Shown: positions 12,893-24,905 of the stretch, one piece after another | Layout: each line of letters begins with the position of its first letter | Numbering within the stretch: position 1 is the stretch's first letter | From: Notolepis coatsorum | Taxonomy: Eukaryota; Chordata; Actinopteri; Aulopiformes; Paralepididae | DNA length: 64,000 nucleotides | Assembly (NCBI GenBank): GCA_963971535.1 | Contig: OZ020589.1 | Span: forward strand, 51,126,734-51,190,733 | Reading direction: 5' to 3' | The notes under the pieces: model-generated | Databases searched by the model: none | Told to the model about the DNA's origin: nothing | Seen by the model: only the letters and a program-made list of their open reading frames with translations | Position numbers and translations under genes: made by a program

Positions 12893-14308
12893 TAGGGATG
12901 CACCGAATGGGAAATTCTTGGCCGAAACCGATACCGAAAATAGGAAACAGTTGGCCGAAAACCGAATGCCGAAAGGCAGACAATTATTAATATAAATATA
13001 TATATATATATAATGTATTTTATTTAGTTCAGCTACCTGATTATGGCAAAAGACATGATTATGGCTAAACTTAACTTAAATAATATTAATGATCACTATT
13101 ATGAGTCCATAAAACATTTATTCAGCACTTTTGAATGCGTACATTAATTCCAGACTGACTGCTGAAAGATTGTACAATTTAAATATTTTCTCTTTGCATA
13201 CAACAAAATGTGCATTAAAGTCAAGTGCATTTTCTTTTCTCTGTAGGATAACTACAACAAAGTGCATTCAGAACAAAGCCAAGGTGCTTTAAAACTGCAT
13301 AAAGATCTGCATAAAGACACACACACAAGAGGGATAATAGCTTATAGCAGACTTAATGATGTTACTGTAGTGGCTACTGTCATAATTCACGGCGTTCTAG
13401 CCTACATGGAATGACTGTTGTATTTACTACATCTCCCGTGACTCTTAGCGGGGGATGACGAAGCTTAAAAGAGACTAGTGAAAGTGAAGAATGGAAGCGT
13501 TGTTAGCTAGCTTAACGCTAACGTTAGTTAAAAAGGTTTATTTTTTTATAATTTTTTTTTATCTTTTCCCCCCTCCTTTTTCCTCAGTTTTTCTCCCATC
13601 CCAATGTTAGTCGTTATGCCAATTCCCAATCCCCTTCCTGGTCGCTGCGCACCTACCCCCTACGGTTGGTCTGGGAGAGTGGAGGCTATCACATGCTTCC
13701 TCCGACACATGTGTAGCCAATCAACCGCTTCTTTTCACCTGGCAGTGCGGACTCTCACTGAGAGGGTGTAACGTGTGGAAGGATCACACTACCCCCCTTA
13801 GATCCTTTCCTCGCTGAGCAGGCGCCCCGACCGAACTGTAGGAGTCTCTGTTTACAATGACCAGGACCCACCCACCAGCTTTCCCACCCCTAACACTGCC
13901 AATTGTGTTAGTATGAACGACCAGCCAAGCTGGTAGCAATGCCGAGAGCTGGGCTCGAACCCAGCATCTCCTGCACTAGTGGCGAGCGCCTTGGATATAA
14001 AGGATGTTAAAGACGCATATTGGACGTGTTGCTCGCGGAGTTTACATAGAAACAGCGTGACTCGCAAGAGGAGTTATCACAGGCTGTAGAACGCAGGACT
14101 GAAGAGCTCACGTTACACGTTGTGCATGTAATCACTGAAACCGCGTTTTGATTATGTCATCACAACAACACGTTAGGTTACGAACATAATCCTGTTCTTT
14201 GACATTCTGTGATATTTTTTCAGTGCTAAAACCCTTTCGGCCGAAAGTGCCTTTTTGAACCATTTTCGGCCGATAATTTTCGGAGGCCGAATATTCGGTG
14301 CATCCCTA
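12893..14308. mobile_element. Non-autonomous hAT element B (1416 bp) carrying a SINE
   Basis: Ends TAGGGATGCACCGAAT and ATTCGGTGCATCCCTA are inverted repeats. The 8 bp flanks ATGCGAAC and ATACGAAC differ at one base, indicating an older insertion. Subterminal GGCCGAAA motifs repeat. The sequence from about 13541 to 13991 is a SINE-like insertion. No transposase is present. Confidence 0.88.
13541..13991 (-). mobile_element. tRNA-derived SINE-like element, minus strand
   Basis: A T-rich left end (the tail) leads to a tRNA-like head at the right end. On the minus strand the head contains GGTTCGAGCCC, a pol III B box. The body has the same plan as the SINE at 35217-35514, including CTCAGTG/CACTGAG and GCGCAGGCGC-type blocks. 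Target duplication not resolved. Confidence 0.65.
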
Positions 14309-14384
14309 ATACGAACACCATGGGACTTGAAGCTGCTAATTCTCTCCACAGCAGACCTGTTGATGTTGATGGGGTCTACCCTCC

Positions 14385-15261
14385 TGAAGGAAATCGGTGG
14401 TGGTTTTCAATGTATGTGATGTATAGATTGGGGGGGAGATGACCACAGCTAAAAGGGGCCGGTTCAGAGAGGTTGAAGTGCATGCTGACGGTGGTGGGAG
14501 ACGGTGGTTCAGAGCAAGCAGGGTGTTAGTGTGAGTACCACACTGAGCAGGGCCGAATGTTTTGAATTCCCCAGTACATCAACAAAGATAACGGAGCAGC
14601 ACAGGGCACAGAGGCAGAGCGCGATGGAGGTTTTGACAGTAATGAAACGTTTTGAAATGTGTGAAAGGTTATTAGCAGTTGTCATGACAGCGCATGACAA
14701 CCAGAAGAGGGGCGGGCCGTCGTTGCTATGGCGAAGGTCCTATAAATCTAACAGTGTTTCCGGGTGTAAGCCAGACCAAGAGCGACTGAGGGCAGACTAC
14801 AATCTGACTAGGGCTGAGATCACACAGAAGAGACTCCCTCCTCTCACCACAGAGAGGGGGGGGGGGAGGAAGGATGCCACATCATCATTAGCTTCGGCTA
14901 ACACGAGGATGGTCCGGGCTAACGACTAGGCCTGACCACGATTGGACTGAGTAGCAGAAGGACGATAGACTGAACACACCGAAAGATCTTTAGGATAGAT
15001 CTTACAAGGACAATATAATCTGTTAACATCTGAGCTGAGGCTCCTGTTTATCAAATAAACAACGCTTCTCCTTGTAAGGTACTACGCTGTGTCAGAGTGT
15101 CGAATTCTTACGAAGGTGGAGGATTATTATGGTGGCGGTTTGCACTAACAGGGATTGTACAGCCAGTATATGAGACGTCGGGATCATTAAAAGTACACAA
15201 CGCAGAGGAGAGAGGATAACACAAGAAGACGTGATACTGGCCGGTTGATCAGAATCTAACA
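14385..15261 (+). repeat. 5' LTR (877 bp)
   Basis: TATAAA at 14741-14746 and AATAAA at 15054-15059 suggest a U3-R-U5 layout. It matches the 3' LTR except for about 70 bp near 14928-15010 that the 3' LTR lacks, and scattered substitutions. Confidence 0.82.
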
Positions 15262-16355
15262 GTTGGTGCCGATGACAGCCGGATTGCAGATCGAGATTAG
15301 ATTGGGTTGAGACGACGATGCCAACGGTGGTTAAAGACAATGGGGCTGGAGACGGGGAGTGCCAAGGCCATGACAGAGGCCATGACGGGGCACAGCAACC
15401 AAGCCGAGTGGAACCATGGATGCCAGACAACGTTGGAAAAAAAAAACGTGAGTGTGTCTCACGCTAGGGGTCTTAGCCTTATCTAACCTCGCAAGCCAAT
15501 AAAAACGAACAATAGTGCATCCGTAAACATATTTGGTTGACATAGAGAGAACGCCAGCTGTAATAGTGTGTTTTGAATAACAGCAGAGCGGGACGGTTTT
15601 TGTTTTGAAACCCGAGGGTTTTATCTTTAGACAAACAAAACAGTGCTTAGAGCACAGAAGCCACGGTGCAGAAGGAGTGCTGGCGAGAGAGAGGCAGGCT
15701 GCACGGTTTTGGGTGTTGGGAGTGTAAATGCAGGAGGAGCAAAGGGGGGGAACGCTTGAACCAGACGAAAAAGTTGTTATGGCGGGACTGTCGTCATGAC
15801 AGGAGGAAAGTCGAAAGGAGATTGTACCAGTGTGTATTATGTCCGATCAGGCAAGAGTATTCGTCTGAGATAGCTTGCCCTAATCGGTAGAAAAGAGAAT
15901 GTTTGACGCATTAAGGGGACAGTGAAAAAAAAAAAGGGTAGACAAGATGGCCGCAAAGCCACAAGGAGGCTAACGGATGAGAGTCAGAGAGTGACGTCAG
16001 CTAAAATACTAGACTGAGTTTGCCACCATCTAGGGGGGACAGTGGGATAATACAGGCAAATAGAGGAGGAGTAGGTCGCCACCTAGTGGCGGAAGGGGGG
16101 TAGTGCTGGGGAGTTTCCATTACCCATAGGGGAATATTTAGATATAGGTCTCTACGACCATCTAGTGGCGGGGTAGGGGAGTGACTCCAGATTGAGTATA
16201 AAAAGGGTGCTATTTTTATAGTAATACTAGTGTTTCCAGGTAGGAGAGTTTAATTTAATTAAGGAGTTACATTTTTTCAAATTACCAACTGCTTGTGTGT
16301 ATACACGGTGGTGTATGTGAGAACTTTGTAAAGGAACTCAAAGTGTAGAATAGAG

Positions 16356-16433
16356 CAGTGGTTCCCAAAGTCGGGGTCGCGACCCAAAGGTGGGCCGCGA
16401 GCAGCCATGGGTGGGCCGCCAGATGATTTATAA

Positions 16434-16466
<33 letters not shown>

Positions 16467-16925
16467 TTTTTGTCAGGCCACTGAACTTAGAAGCAGGCCA
16501 GGACAGTGTTTCTAGTTGTATTCTAAAATTCTATTCTATTGTATTCTAAAATGTGACTATATGGTTTTATATTAACTTAATAAATAAACAAAAACGAAAA
16601 ATCTACTTATTTCAACGAACATTTCAAACTAAATAACAGATTATGCACATAAAACGCTGAAAACAACCGAAGCAACAATAGTATTTTAATGAGACTATTA
16701 TTATTATCATTATTATTTTGCAACAAGTTAGCCCTCTCATAAATAGCACATATAAATGAATAACTAACTTGAACTAACTTAATAGGATTGAAGTGATATT
16801 TGGCTTAAAAAATCGGTCGCCTGGCAAAAAAAGAAAGAAAAAAAACGCCTGACGATGTGCATTGGGCCGCGGCTCTCTGACGCCTTATTTTCTGGGTCCT
16901 GGCCTGAAAAGTTTGGGAACCCCTG
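16356..16925. mobile_element. Non-autonomous hAT element C (570 bp)
   Basis: Starts CAGTGGTTCCCAAAG and ends TTTGGGAACCCCTG. A perfect 8 bp target duplication GAATAGAG lies at 16348-16355 and 16926-16933. It is nested inside the LTR element and carries a long T run near 16450-16470. Confidence 0.92.
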
Positions 16926-16933
16926 GAATAGAG

Positions 16934-17210
16934 CAACGGACCGCTCCAGAGCAACGGACTGCTCCGTGTTTAGGGTAGAGCAACGGACCGCTCCAGAGCA
17001 ACGGACCGCTCCAGAGCAACGGACCGCTCCATGTTTAGGGTAGAGCAACGTACAGCTCCAGGGCGACGAGACTGCCCCGTGTAGGGTAGAGCAACGGACA
17101 GCTCCAGGGCGACGAGACTGCCCCGTGTAGGGTAGAGCAACGGACAGCTCCAGGGCGACGAAACTGCCCCGTTTAGGAGAGAGCGACGGACTGCTCTGTT
17201 GTATGTTAGA
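16934..17210. repeat. GAGCAACGGAC tandem repeat
   Basis: Short units of about 18 bp (GAGCAACGGACCGCTCCA) pass into about 46 bp units containing GGGCGACGAGACTGCCCCGT. It lies inside the LTR element's internal region. A 39 bp duplication with GGGCCAATCGTGGGACGAAG follows at about 17536-17612. Confidence 0.85.
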
Positions 17211-17619
17211 TAAGAGTAGGAGTATGTGTACGTGTGTGTTGGGAACCAGAGAGACAACACAGTGTTAAGGGCAGGGAACCAACCTGCTCTGTTGTATGTT
17301 AGAGCGATGCTCTGTTGTATGTTATTATCATAATAATAATATCGATATACAGGTTAAGTAAATAGAGTTTAATTATTGAATGGGTTAAATAAGAATTGCA
17401 CAGAGAGATGAGGTGCAGTTAATTAAATAGGTTTAATTATGAAATAAGAGGGAGTTTGATTTCTGGTGGGGCTTTCTCACACTTAATAAATAGGCAGAGT
17501 CTTGAAGACACGGTCACCAGACAGAACTGGCGCGAGCTGGGGGCCAATCGTGGGACGAAGAGTTAGGGCGACGAGCTGGGGGCCAATCGTGGGACGAAGA
17601 GTTAGGGCGACGGAAGTGG

Positions 17620-18615
17620 GAATCGGTAAGCTGCTGGTGTCACACCGGAAGACAACAAACAGGGAACAGCCCTGTAGGACAGATATGGGTGTTGAGAAGG
17701 TGGGAGACTAATAGAGAACAAATAGCGCCATGGGCTGTAGGACACTCACACCGTCCAACAGTCTGAAAGGGCATGGCCATGGCAGGGGTTTGCAGAGAAA
17801 AAATATATAGAGAACGGGAGATAACTCCATGGAACAAGCTGCAGGCCCAAAAGCCATGGTACACTAATAGAAAACACAGGGTCGAGTGTACAGAAAACTG
17901 CTGGTGTGGTGTTTCTGCTTTCAGAGTCTGGAGGTGACCGACGGCGGTGGAGACGACCCTCAACCAAGATGACCGATAGGGGGCGGAGACGACAGACGGG
18001 ACGGAGTCCAGCGGTCGCAGGCGGTGTTGCCCAGGGGAGAACGAGGCGGACATCGGAGGGGGCTTTCCTGCGGAGACGCTGTTTCGAGGCGTTTTGAAAC
18101 AACAGAGCATGGGCGGGTGTATTGAATGAATCATGGACAAAAACAGTGACTTCCTTTCAGAGTCAATTAGGAGATCAAGAGACGAGACAACAGCGAGAAG
18201 TCCTGTGTTCATTGATAATAATTGATAGGAGTATGAGATATAAATGGAGGATTCATATATAAGATATATGTATAGAAGGATATATATATATATATATATA
18301 TATAAGGTAGATAAGAGGGAAAACAGTAAAACAACAGGATAGAATTATTGGGAGCAGACAGAGGGGCTCTAATTGTTATGAGTCGTTGGATGTTGTTGGT
18401 GTTGGTGGTCTGTTTCGGTTCCCTTTGTGCACGAAGGGGGGCGCAAACAGTCATCAGGCAGCAAGATCACTGGGTTGACCGTGGGCCGTCTTCATTTCTT
18501 GTGCACGAGAGATGAGGTTGGTTTGCTTCAACCACAGTCTATTTTTGGGATAATTAATTGAAAAACCAAATAATGATTTATGATTCTGAAGGGTGATTAA
18601 GAATCAAGGTGGGAA
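17620..18615. other. LTR element internal region, no coding domain
   Basis: Only short unrelated open frames occur. A (TA)n tract lies at about 18280-18304. No retroviral domain was recognised on either strand. Confidence 0.6.
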
Positions 18616-19426
18616 TGAAGGAAATCGGTGGTGGTTTTCAATGTATGTGATGTATAGATTGGGGGGGAGATGACCACAGCTAAAAGGGGCCGGTTCAGAG
18701 AGGTCGAAGTGCATGCTGACGGTGGTGGGAGACGGTGGTTCAGAGCGAGCAGGGTGTTAGTGTGAGTACCACACTGAGCAGGGCCGAATGTTTTGAATTC
18801 CCCAGTACATCAACAAAGATAACGGAGCAGCACAGGGCACAGAGGCAGAGCGCGATGGAGGTTTTGACAGTAATGAAACGTTTTGAAATGTGTGAAAGGT
18901 TATTAGCAGTTGTCATGACAGCGCATGACAACCAGAAGAGGGGCGGGCCGTCGTTGCTATGGCGAAGGTCCTATAAATCTAACAGTGTTTCCGGGTGTAA
19001 GCCAGACCAAGAGCGACTGAGGGCAGACTACAATCTGACTAGGGCTGAGATTACACAGAAGAGACTCCCTCCTCTCACCACAGAGAGGGGGGGGGGGGGG
19101 AGGAAGGATGCCACATCATCATTAGCTTCGGCTAACACGAGGATGGTCCGGGCTAACGACCAGGACAATACAATCTGTTAACATCTGAGCTGAAGCTCCT
19201 GTTTATCAAATAAATAACACTTCTCCTTGTAAGGTACTACGCTGTGTCAGAGTGTCGAATTCTTATGAAGGTGGAGGATTATTATGGTGGCGGTTTGCAC
19301 TAACGGGGAGAGATAAGGATTGTACAGCCAGTATATGAGACGTCGGGATCATTAAAAGTACACAACGCAGAGGAGAGAGGATAACACAAGAAGACGTGAT
19401 ACTGGCCGGTTGATCAGAATCTAACA
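18616..19426 (+). repeat. 3' LTR (811 bp)
   Basis: Near-identical to 14385-15261 but missing about 70 bp around 19160. The G run at 19086-19100 is longer than in the 5' copy. The purine-rich AAGGTGGGAA just before it may be the polypurine tract. Confidence 0.82.
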
Positions 19427-19786
19427 GTCTGTAATCCATTACAAGCTCCTTGGTCTTTTCAACACTGGGAGAGAGGTTATTTGCTTGGCACCACCACTTC
19501 TGTGTTGAGAGGCAGAGGGGCAGAGGTGTTGGGGCCCATCCTCAACACCTACCGACGGTCTGACAGAAAATCCAGGATCCAACTGCATGGGTTGGGGTTG
19601 AGTCCTAGATTCCAGAGCTTGGTGTCAAGTCTGGTGGGGACTATGGAGTTGAATTAACTATAGTCTACGAACAGCATCCTCACATGTTGTGGCTATTGCA
19701 TTGTCCATGGATCTGTTTTACTAGTAGCCAAATCTGTGACTTGAAATTCTTATAAAACAAGCTTCCTATCTCTCCCACTCATGCAG

Positions 19787-20398
19787 GTGAACCTAAAAGA
19801 CTTCTGGGAGAGTGGCGAGTGGGAGATCATCGACGCCCCTGGCTACAAGCACGACATCAAGTATAACTGCTGCGAGGAGATCTACCCCGACATCACCTAC
19901 TCCTTCTACATCCGCCGGTTGCCCCTCTTCTACACAATCAACCTCATCATCCCCTGCCTCCTCATCTCCTTCCTCACAGTGCTGGTCTTCTATCTCCCGT
20001 CCGACTGCGGTGAGAAGGTCACGCTCTGTATCTCCGTCCTGCTCTCCCTCACTGTGTTCCTGCTGGTCATCACCGAGACCATCCCGTCCACGTCGCTGGT
20101 CATCCCGCTCATCGGGGAGTACCTGCTCTTCACCATGATCTTCGTCACGCTCAGCATCGTCATCACCGTGTTCGTGCTGAACGTCCACTACCGCACGCCC
20201 ATGACCCACACCATGCCGGGCTGGGTGCGGTCGGTCTTCCTCAAGGTGCTGCCGCGGATCATGCTGATGAGGAGGCCCATAGACCAAGAGGGCAAGGCCG
20301 GGGGCTTGGATAGCAGTGGGGAGGCAGGGGGAGCTGGAGGGGGAGGAGGAGGCGGAGGAGGCGGAGGAGGGAAGAAGAGGAAGAACAGCCTGTCGCAG
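19787..20398 (+). CDS. chrna6: chrna6 exon 5b, loop C, M1-M3 and start of cytoplasmic loop
   Basis: The 612 bp exon encodes residues 168-371, phase 0 at both ends. Loop C has Tyr193, Cys195-Cys196 and Tyr200. M1 spans about 211-237, the pore-lining M2 about 243-264 ([20 protein letters not shown]) and M3 about 275-298. Glu243 and Glu264 flank M2, as expected for a cation channel. After M3 comes the conserved HYRTP segment, then a Gly-rich tract with 12 consecutive glycines (351-362) followed by KKRK. GC content is high. The acceptor CATGCAG ends at 19786; the donor GTGAGC starts at 20399. Confidence 0.92.
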
Positions 20399-20454
20399 GT
20401 GAGCATGGTCGGCGGAGGTTTGATGGTTGAATGGGTGGATGGGTAGGTAGATAG

Positions 20455-21324
20455 TAGGGGTGGACGGTATAAACGGTATATGGTATAAACGGTATGAATT
20501 TGCTCTATGGTATGGATTTTGACTATACCGTGTAACCGGTAGAGCAGCTCTAAAATTTCACTCGCATTTGCCCCTAAAAATAGAACGAATTAGTCATAGA
20601 TAATAGATATGTGCAAACTGGAAAAAGTTATTTAGGAGGCTTCGCGCAGTGGGCGTGTCAACATGCAATTGTCATTTCATAATAAACACATATCACCGCG
20701 GCGCACAGCAAGTTTCAATTTCAGTTCCTGGTATTTTTAACCAGTGGAGAAAGGTAAGAGATTTCGTTTTTCTTATATGAATTATTCTACCTTAATAAAA
20801 CATACCTGGTGATCAACTACAGTTTGCTGTGAACATTATGATATGTGTGTAGTGTTCTGATAACGACAACTGGGCAGCGGGGCTGGATGCTGGATTTTGC
20901 GAGAAGCATATGCACAGTGCAATACTCCAATTCAGCCATTGGCAATTCAGCCGTTGGGTGGGGGGCGCTGTTGAGCGGTCCTGTGACCGGACCTGAAAGC
21001 GCCCCTACTCTGCGGCTCTGCAGCTGCATATGCTTCTCGCAAAATCCAGCATCCAGCCCCGCTGTTGGCAATGGGAGCAGCACAGAGTCTCGACTCAGGA
21101 CTTATTTTATTTGGAATATAATGACTGTATACACAAAAGTAGCCTAGTTTTAAGTTAAAATATTATAAATCTACATGCCTTGAGGATGTCATTCTTTATA
21201 TAGCCTGCCTATCAGGCAAAAAAAAGTATTCTAACGGAAACACTGATACCGTGATATATACCGTTACCGTCTATGCTTCAAATTATACCGTGATATAAAT
21301 TTTAGACCATACCGTCCACCCCTA
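20455..21324. mobile_element. Non-autonomous hAT element D, complete (870 bp)
   Basis: Ends TAGGGGTGGACGGTAT and ATACCGTCCACCCCTA are inverted repeats flanked by a perfect 8 bp duplication GTAGATAG (20447-20454 and 21325-21332). It lies in the intron between exons 5b and 5c and makes up most of it. A perfect 40 bp inverted repeat (20875-20914 with 21025-21064) sits in the middle. Confidence 0.93.
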
Positions 21325-21332
21325 GTAGATAG

Positions 21333-21827
21333 GTCCTATGGATAGGTTAAAGGAGTACCAAAAAAGGCCAAGCTAAACAACTCACATATAGAAATTAAAA
21401 GGCTTTATATTGGGGTACAATGTGATCTGATATTCCTAATAACATCTAACCATGTACATCTGACCATTTATCACAATTTCTTTGGACTTGCTTCACAGCA
21501 TCATCAACATTCAATAAGTCATAGCTTCCTAACCCCTTGTCCTATTTAAGTGCAAGAGACATCCTTTTGTAGATCTGATCTCTCACTTTCATTAAATGTG
21601 AAAAATCAAGAGACCTGTTAAGGACATTAAGGGGTGTTTTGGTGTTTTGGTGTCGCACAAAAATATCTGGCTTTCACATAGGTTTGAATTAAATAAATAG
21701 AAGTATAACTAACGTAGATTGACCGATCTCAAGCTCCGCCTTCTCTTAGCTCGAACAGAAAATTTAACAATAAACAGAAACTAAAACTAAAACCAAAACC
21801 AAATCTGTGGTCGGGGTTTCCCAGCAG
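21333..21827. other. Unassigned end of intron 5b-5c
   Basis: No element or exon recognised before the exon 5c acceptor. An A-rich run precedes the acceptor. Confidence 0.5.
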
Positions 21828-22097
21828 GTTGGAGGCGGCTCGATCAACTGTCTGGAGTTCGGGGACAACAAATTGCCCTCCATGGAGGGCTGTGGCCGCA
21901 AGAAGTGCCCCTGCCCCTGCCAGCATGGCAAGGAGACCCCAGCGACGGCGGACCCGGGGAAGCTGACTCGCCAACTGAGTCCTCAGAGCATCAACACCGT
22001 GGTGGCCTTCTCGGTGGTGTCGCCGGAGATCAAGCAGGCCATTGAAAGTGTCAAGTACATCGCCGAGAACATGAGGAGCCGCAACAAGGCCAAAGAG
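21828..22097 (+). CDS. chrna6: chrna6 exon 5c, distal M3-M4 cytoplasmic loop
   Basis: The exon encodes 90 residues (372-461) in phase 0. It begins VGGGSINCLEFGDNK and ends in the conserved amphipathic helix before M4 (SPEIKQAIESVKYIAENM). The Cys-rich CPCPCQHGKE stretch recalls the variable loop of alpha-3 and alpha-6. The acceptor CCCAGCAG ends at 21827 and the donor GTGACT starts at 22098. The upstream part of the loop is poorly conserved in the family, so the exact acceptor is less certain than the downstream helix. Confidence 0.85.
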
Positions 22098-22255
22098 GTG
22101 ACTGACTGTTATCTTCACCGCGGCTGACAACGCTGAATGTCAACGGGCAATTAGAGGATAGGATACGATCAACCTAGTTGTCTTTCAGAGCGAATGGAAT
22201 AGCTCTTATCAGATATCCCCGCACCCCCCAACACAATTCACGATCGTGCTCATTT

Positions 22256-22415
<160 letters not shown>

Positions 22416-22479
22416 TGTACACGCACACACATTCACAGCCCCCTATATATTTACAGTATACTGTATAGGCATACATCTA

Positions 22480-22520
22480 CAGTATATTTGTATGACAACT
22501 AATAAAGAAACTTGAAACTT
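22480..22520 (+). repeat. LINE 3' tail remnant
   Basis: TTTGTATGACAACTAATAAA followed by GAAACTTGAA matches the 3' end of the LINE copy at 58680-58712 (CTGTATGACAACTATTAAAG). Only the tail is present. Confidence 0.6.
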
Positions 22521-22547
22521 GTAAGTTTCTTAGAATTGAGGAGAGAA

Positions 22548-22602
22548 CTCTCTCTCTCTCTCCCTCTCTCTCTCCCCCTCTCTCTCTCTCTCTCTCTCTC
22601 AC
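22548..22602. repeat. (CT)n tract
   Basis: About 55 bp of interrupted CT repeat. The remaining intron to 23045 is AT- and pyrimidine-rich without recognised features. Confidence 0.9.
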
Positions 22603-23075
22603 TCCGGGGGCTGTCGGTTATAAATACAGCGGGTGAATCCTCCCAGAGAGCAAATGTGGCCTTTGATATGTAAAAACTCTCGACTCCATCAGCTTTTGCC
22701 ATAAACACCCGTAGCTTTTGACACCTTCATTTGAATGTGTTCATTATCATAGTAATTTCCTCCTGTGCAAATTATGTTGTCAATTGTCTGGTTGATTCCC
22801 CAAAAAATATTCAACTTGCTACCTTCAGCCCCTCTGTCTCAACATCTAGATCTTCGCCTCATGCCCTGCCACTCCCCTATCCCATCTTTTTTGAGGCTCT
22901 GTCTAGATCACCTAATCTGTATTTCTTTTTTTTCTCTTATATATAATATTTCACCTCCATAAAACCATTTCCCCTCCTTTCCACTTTATTTGTATCACCT
23001 GATACTACTGTTACTTCGTGCTCTCTTATCTTTTTTCCTTGTCACCCCCCCCCCCCCCCCCCCCCCTGCTCACAG

Positions 23076-23201
23076 GTGGAGGATGACTGGAAGTACGTCG
23101 CCATGGTGATTGACAGAATTTTCCTGTGGGTGTTTGTGACCGTCTGCATCCTCGGAACCCTGGGCCTCTTCCTGCAGCCTCTTATCGGCTTCTGGTCATA
23201 A
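23076..23201 (+). CDS. chrna6: chrna6 last coding exon, M4 and C terminus
   Basis: The exon encodes 41 residues (462-502) and [23 protein letters not shown] begins it; M4 spans about 469-494, and the protein ends PLIGFWS. A (C)n run at 23046-23066 lies just before the acceptor TGCTCACAG. The short extracellular tail is normal for the family. I see no strong polyadenylation signal nearby; an AATAAA at 24415-24420 is only a weak candidate because a 205 bp (CA)n array would lie inside the 3' UTR. Confidence 0.93.
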   Translation: MEDDWKYVAMVIDRIFLWVFVTVCILGTLGLFLQPLIGFWS

Positions 23202-24207
<1,006 letters not shown>

Positions 24208-24667
24208 TTCAACGCATGCATTTTTTATTACTTGACCAGGAATCGAATTGTCATTGTCAAATTATAGTATCAGCTTCTAAATGAAATAGCTTTTACATTT
24301 TTATTTTACACAATCTGTTGCAATTATGTCACAACTCACACTGAAGCAACAGCAAAACACATTTATACAAATTACTTTTGCCTTTCTTTTTTGTGCGAAT
24401 GTCTTTGAATTTGAAATAAATGCAATATTTCTTCAATGAAAGGAAATAATATTTACTGTTTTCTATCCCTTTTTCACAATATCTCTCTCTCCCTCCCTCC
24501 CTCCCTCTCTCTCTCTCTTTCATTCTCTAGTTGAGTAGTAATTTATAGCATAGGTGCTTTTCGTTCACGTTCTAAATACAGTATGTTATGTATGTGTCAG
24601 CTAGAGTACTATGAGCTATAGATAATATAAAATATATCTTTCCTCCTTTCTCACCTTTCTGCCCTCT

Positions 24668-24718
24668 TCTCTTGTCTTGTCTTGTCTTGTTTTGTCTTGT
24701 CTTGTCTTGTCTTGTCTT
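24668..24718. repeat. (CTTGT)n pentanucleotide array
   Basis: About ten CTTGT units, one reading TTTGT. It abuts a hAT-like end (GTTGAGAACCGCTG) near 24786-24799. Confidence 0.9.
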
Positions 24719-24799
24719 TTTTCATTATTATCTCAAGGCACCCCTGGCAGCTCTCTGCGGCACCCTAGGGTGCCGCGGCACCCCTGTTGAGAACCGCTG

Positions 24800-24905
24800 C
24801 ACTACAGCTCAATACATACAATTATTAAGGAGATGCAGACCAGAGAAAGACTTTCGTCTTGTTTACATCAGGGTCCCCCATGTATGTTATGATTAATTGA
24901 AAATG
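24800..24905 (-). repeat. Dispersed retroelement tail, copy 1
   Basis: On the minus strand it contains GGGGGACCCTGATGTAAACA and TCTCTGGTCTGCAT, matching copies at 36015-36166 and 41628-41772. This copy has an extra duplicated GGGGGA segment. Confidence 0.75.

Larger units (their letters stand above)
14385..19426 (+). mobile_element. Large LTR retroelement without pol (LARD-like)
   Basis: Two highly similar direct repeats bound this 5 kb unit, each running TGAAGGAAATC to CTAACA. A candidate primer-binding site TGGTGCCGATGACAGCC begins two or three bases after the left LTR. The internal 3.35 kb shows no gag, protease, reverse transcriptase or integrase, so it would need proteins from another element. 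It interrupts an older LINE fragment. A clean target duplication was not found, possibly through decay. Confidence 0.8.
12660..19690 (-). pseudogene. Decayed LINE reverse-transcriptase fragment, split by two insertions
   Basis: Read on the minus strand, 19690-19427 gives a degraded CR1/Rex1-like reverse transcriptase (ILDFLS, then KDQGACNGLQ in place of KTKELVMDYR). It continues at 14384-14317 (VDPININRSAVERISSFK) and then at 12892-12660. The two gaps correspond to an LTR element (14385-19426) and a hAT element (12893-14308). In-frame stops are present throughout. Confidence 0.7.

Noticed and set aside
14504..14929. 141-residue frame, repeated at 18735-19181, as a gene
   Set aside because: Both copies lie in the LTRs of one retroelement, overlap its TATA-like box, and show no recognised domain.
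19793..20287. Minus-strand 164-residue frame
   Set aside because: It is the antisense shadow of chrna6 exon 5b, open because of the high GC content.
24730..24800. Complete hAT element
   Set aside because: Only one convincing end (GTTGAGAACCGCTG) is seen; no partner or 8 bp duplication was found.
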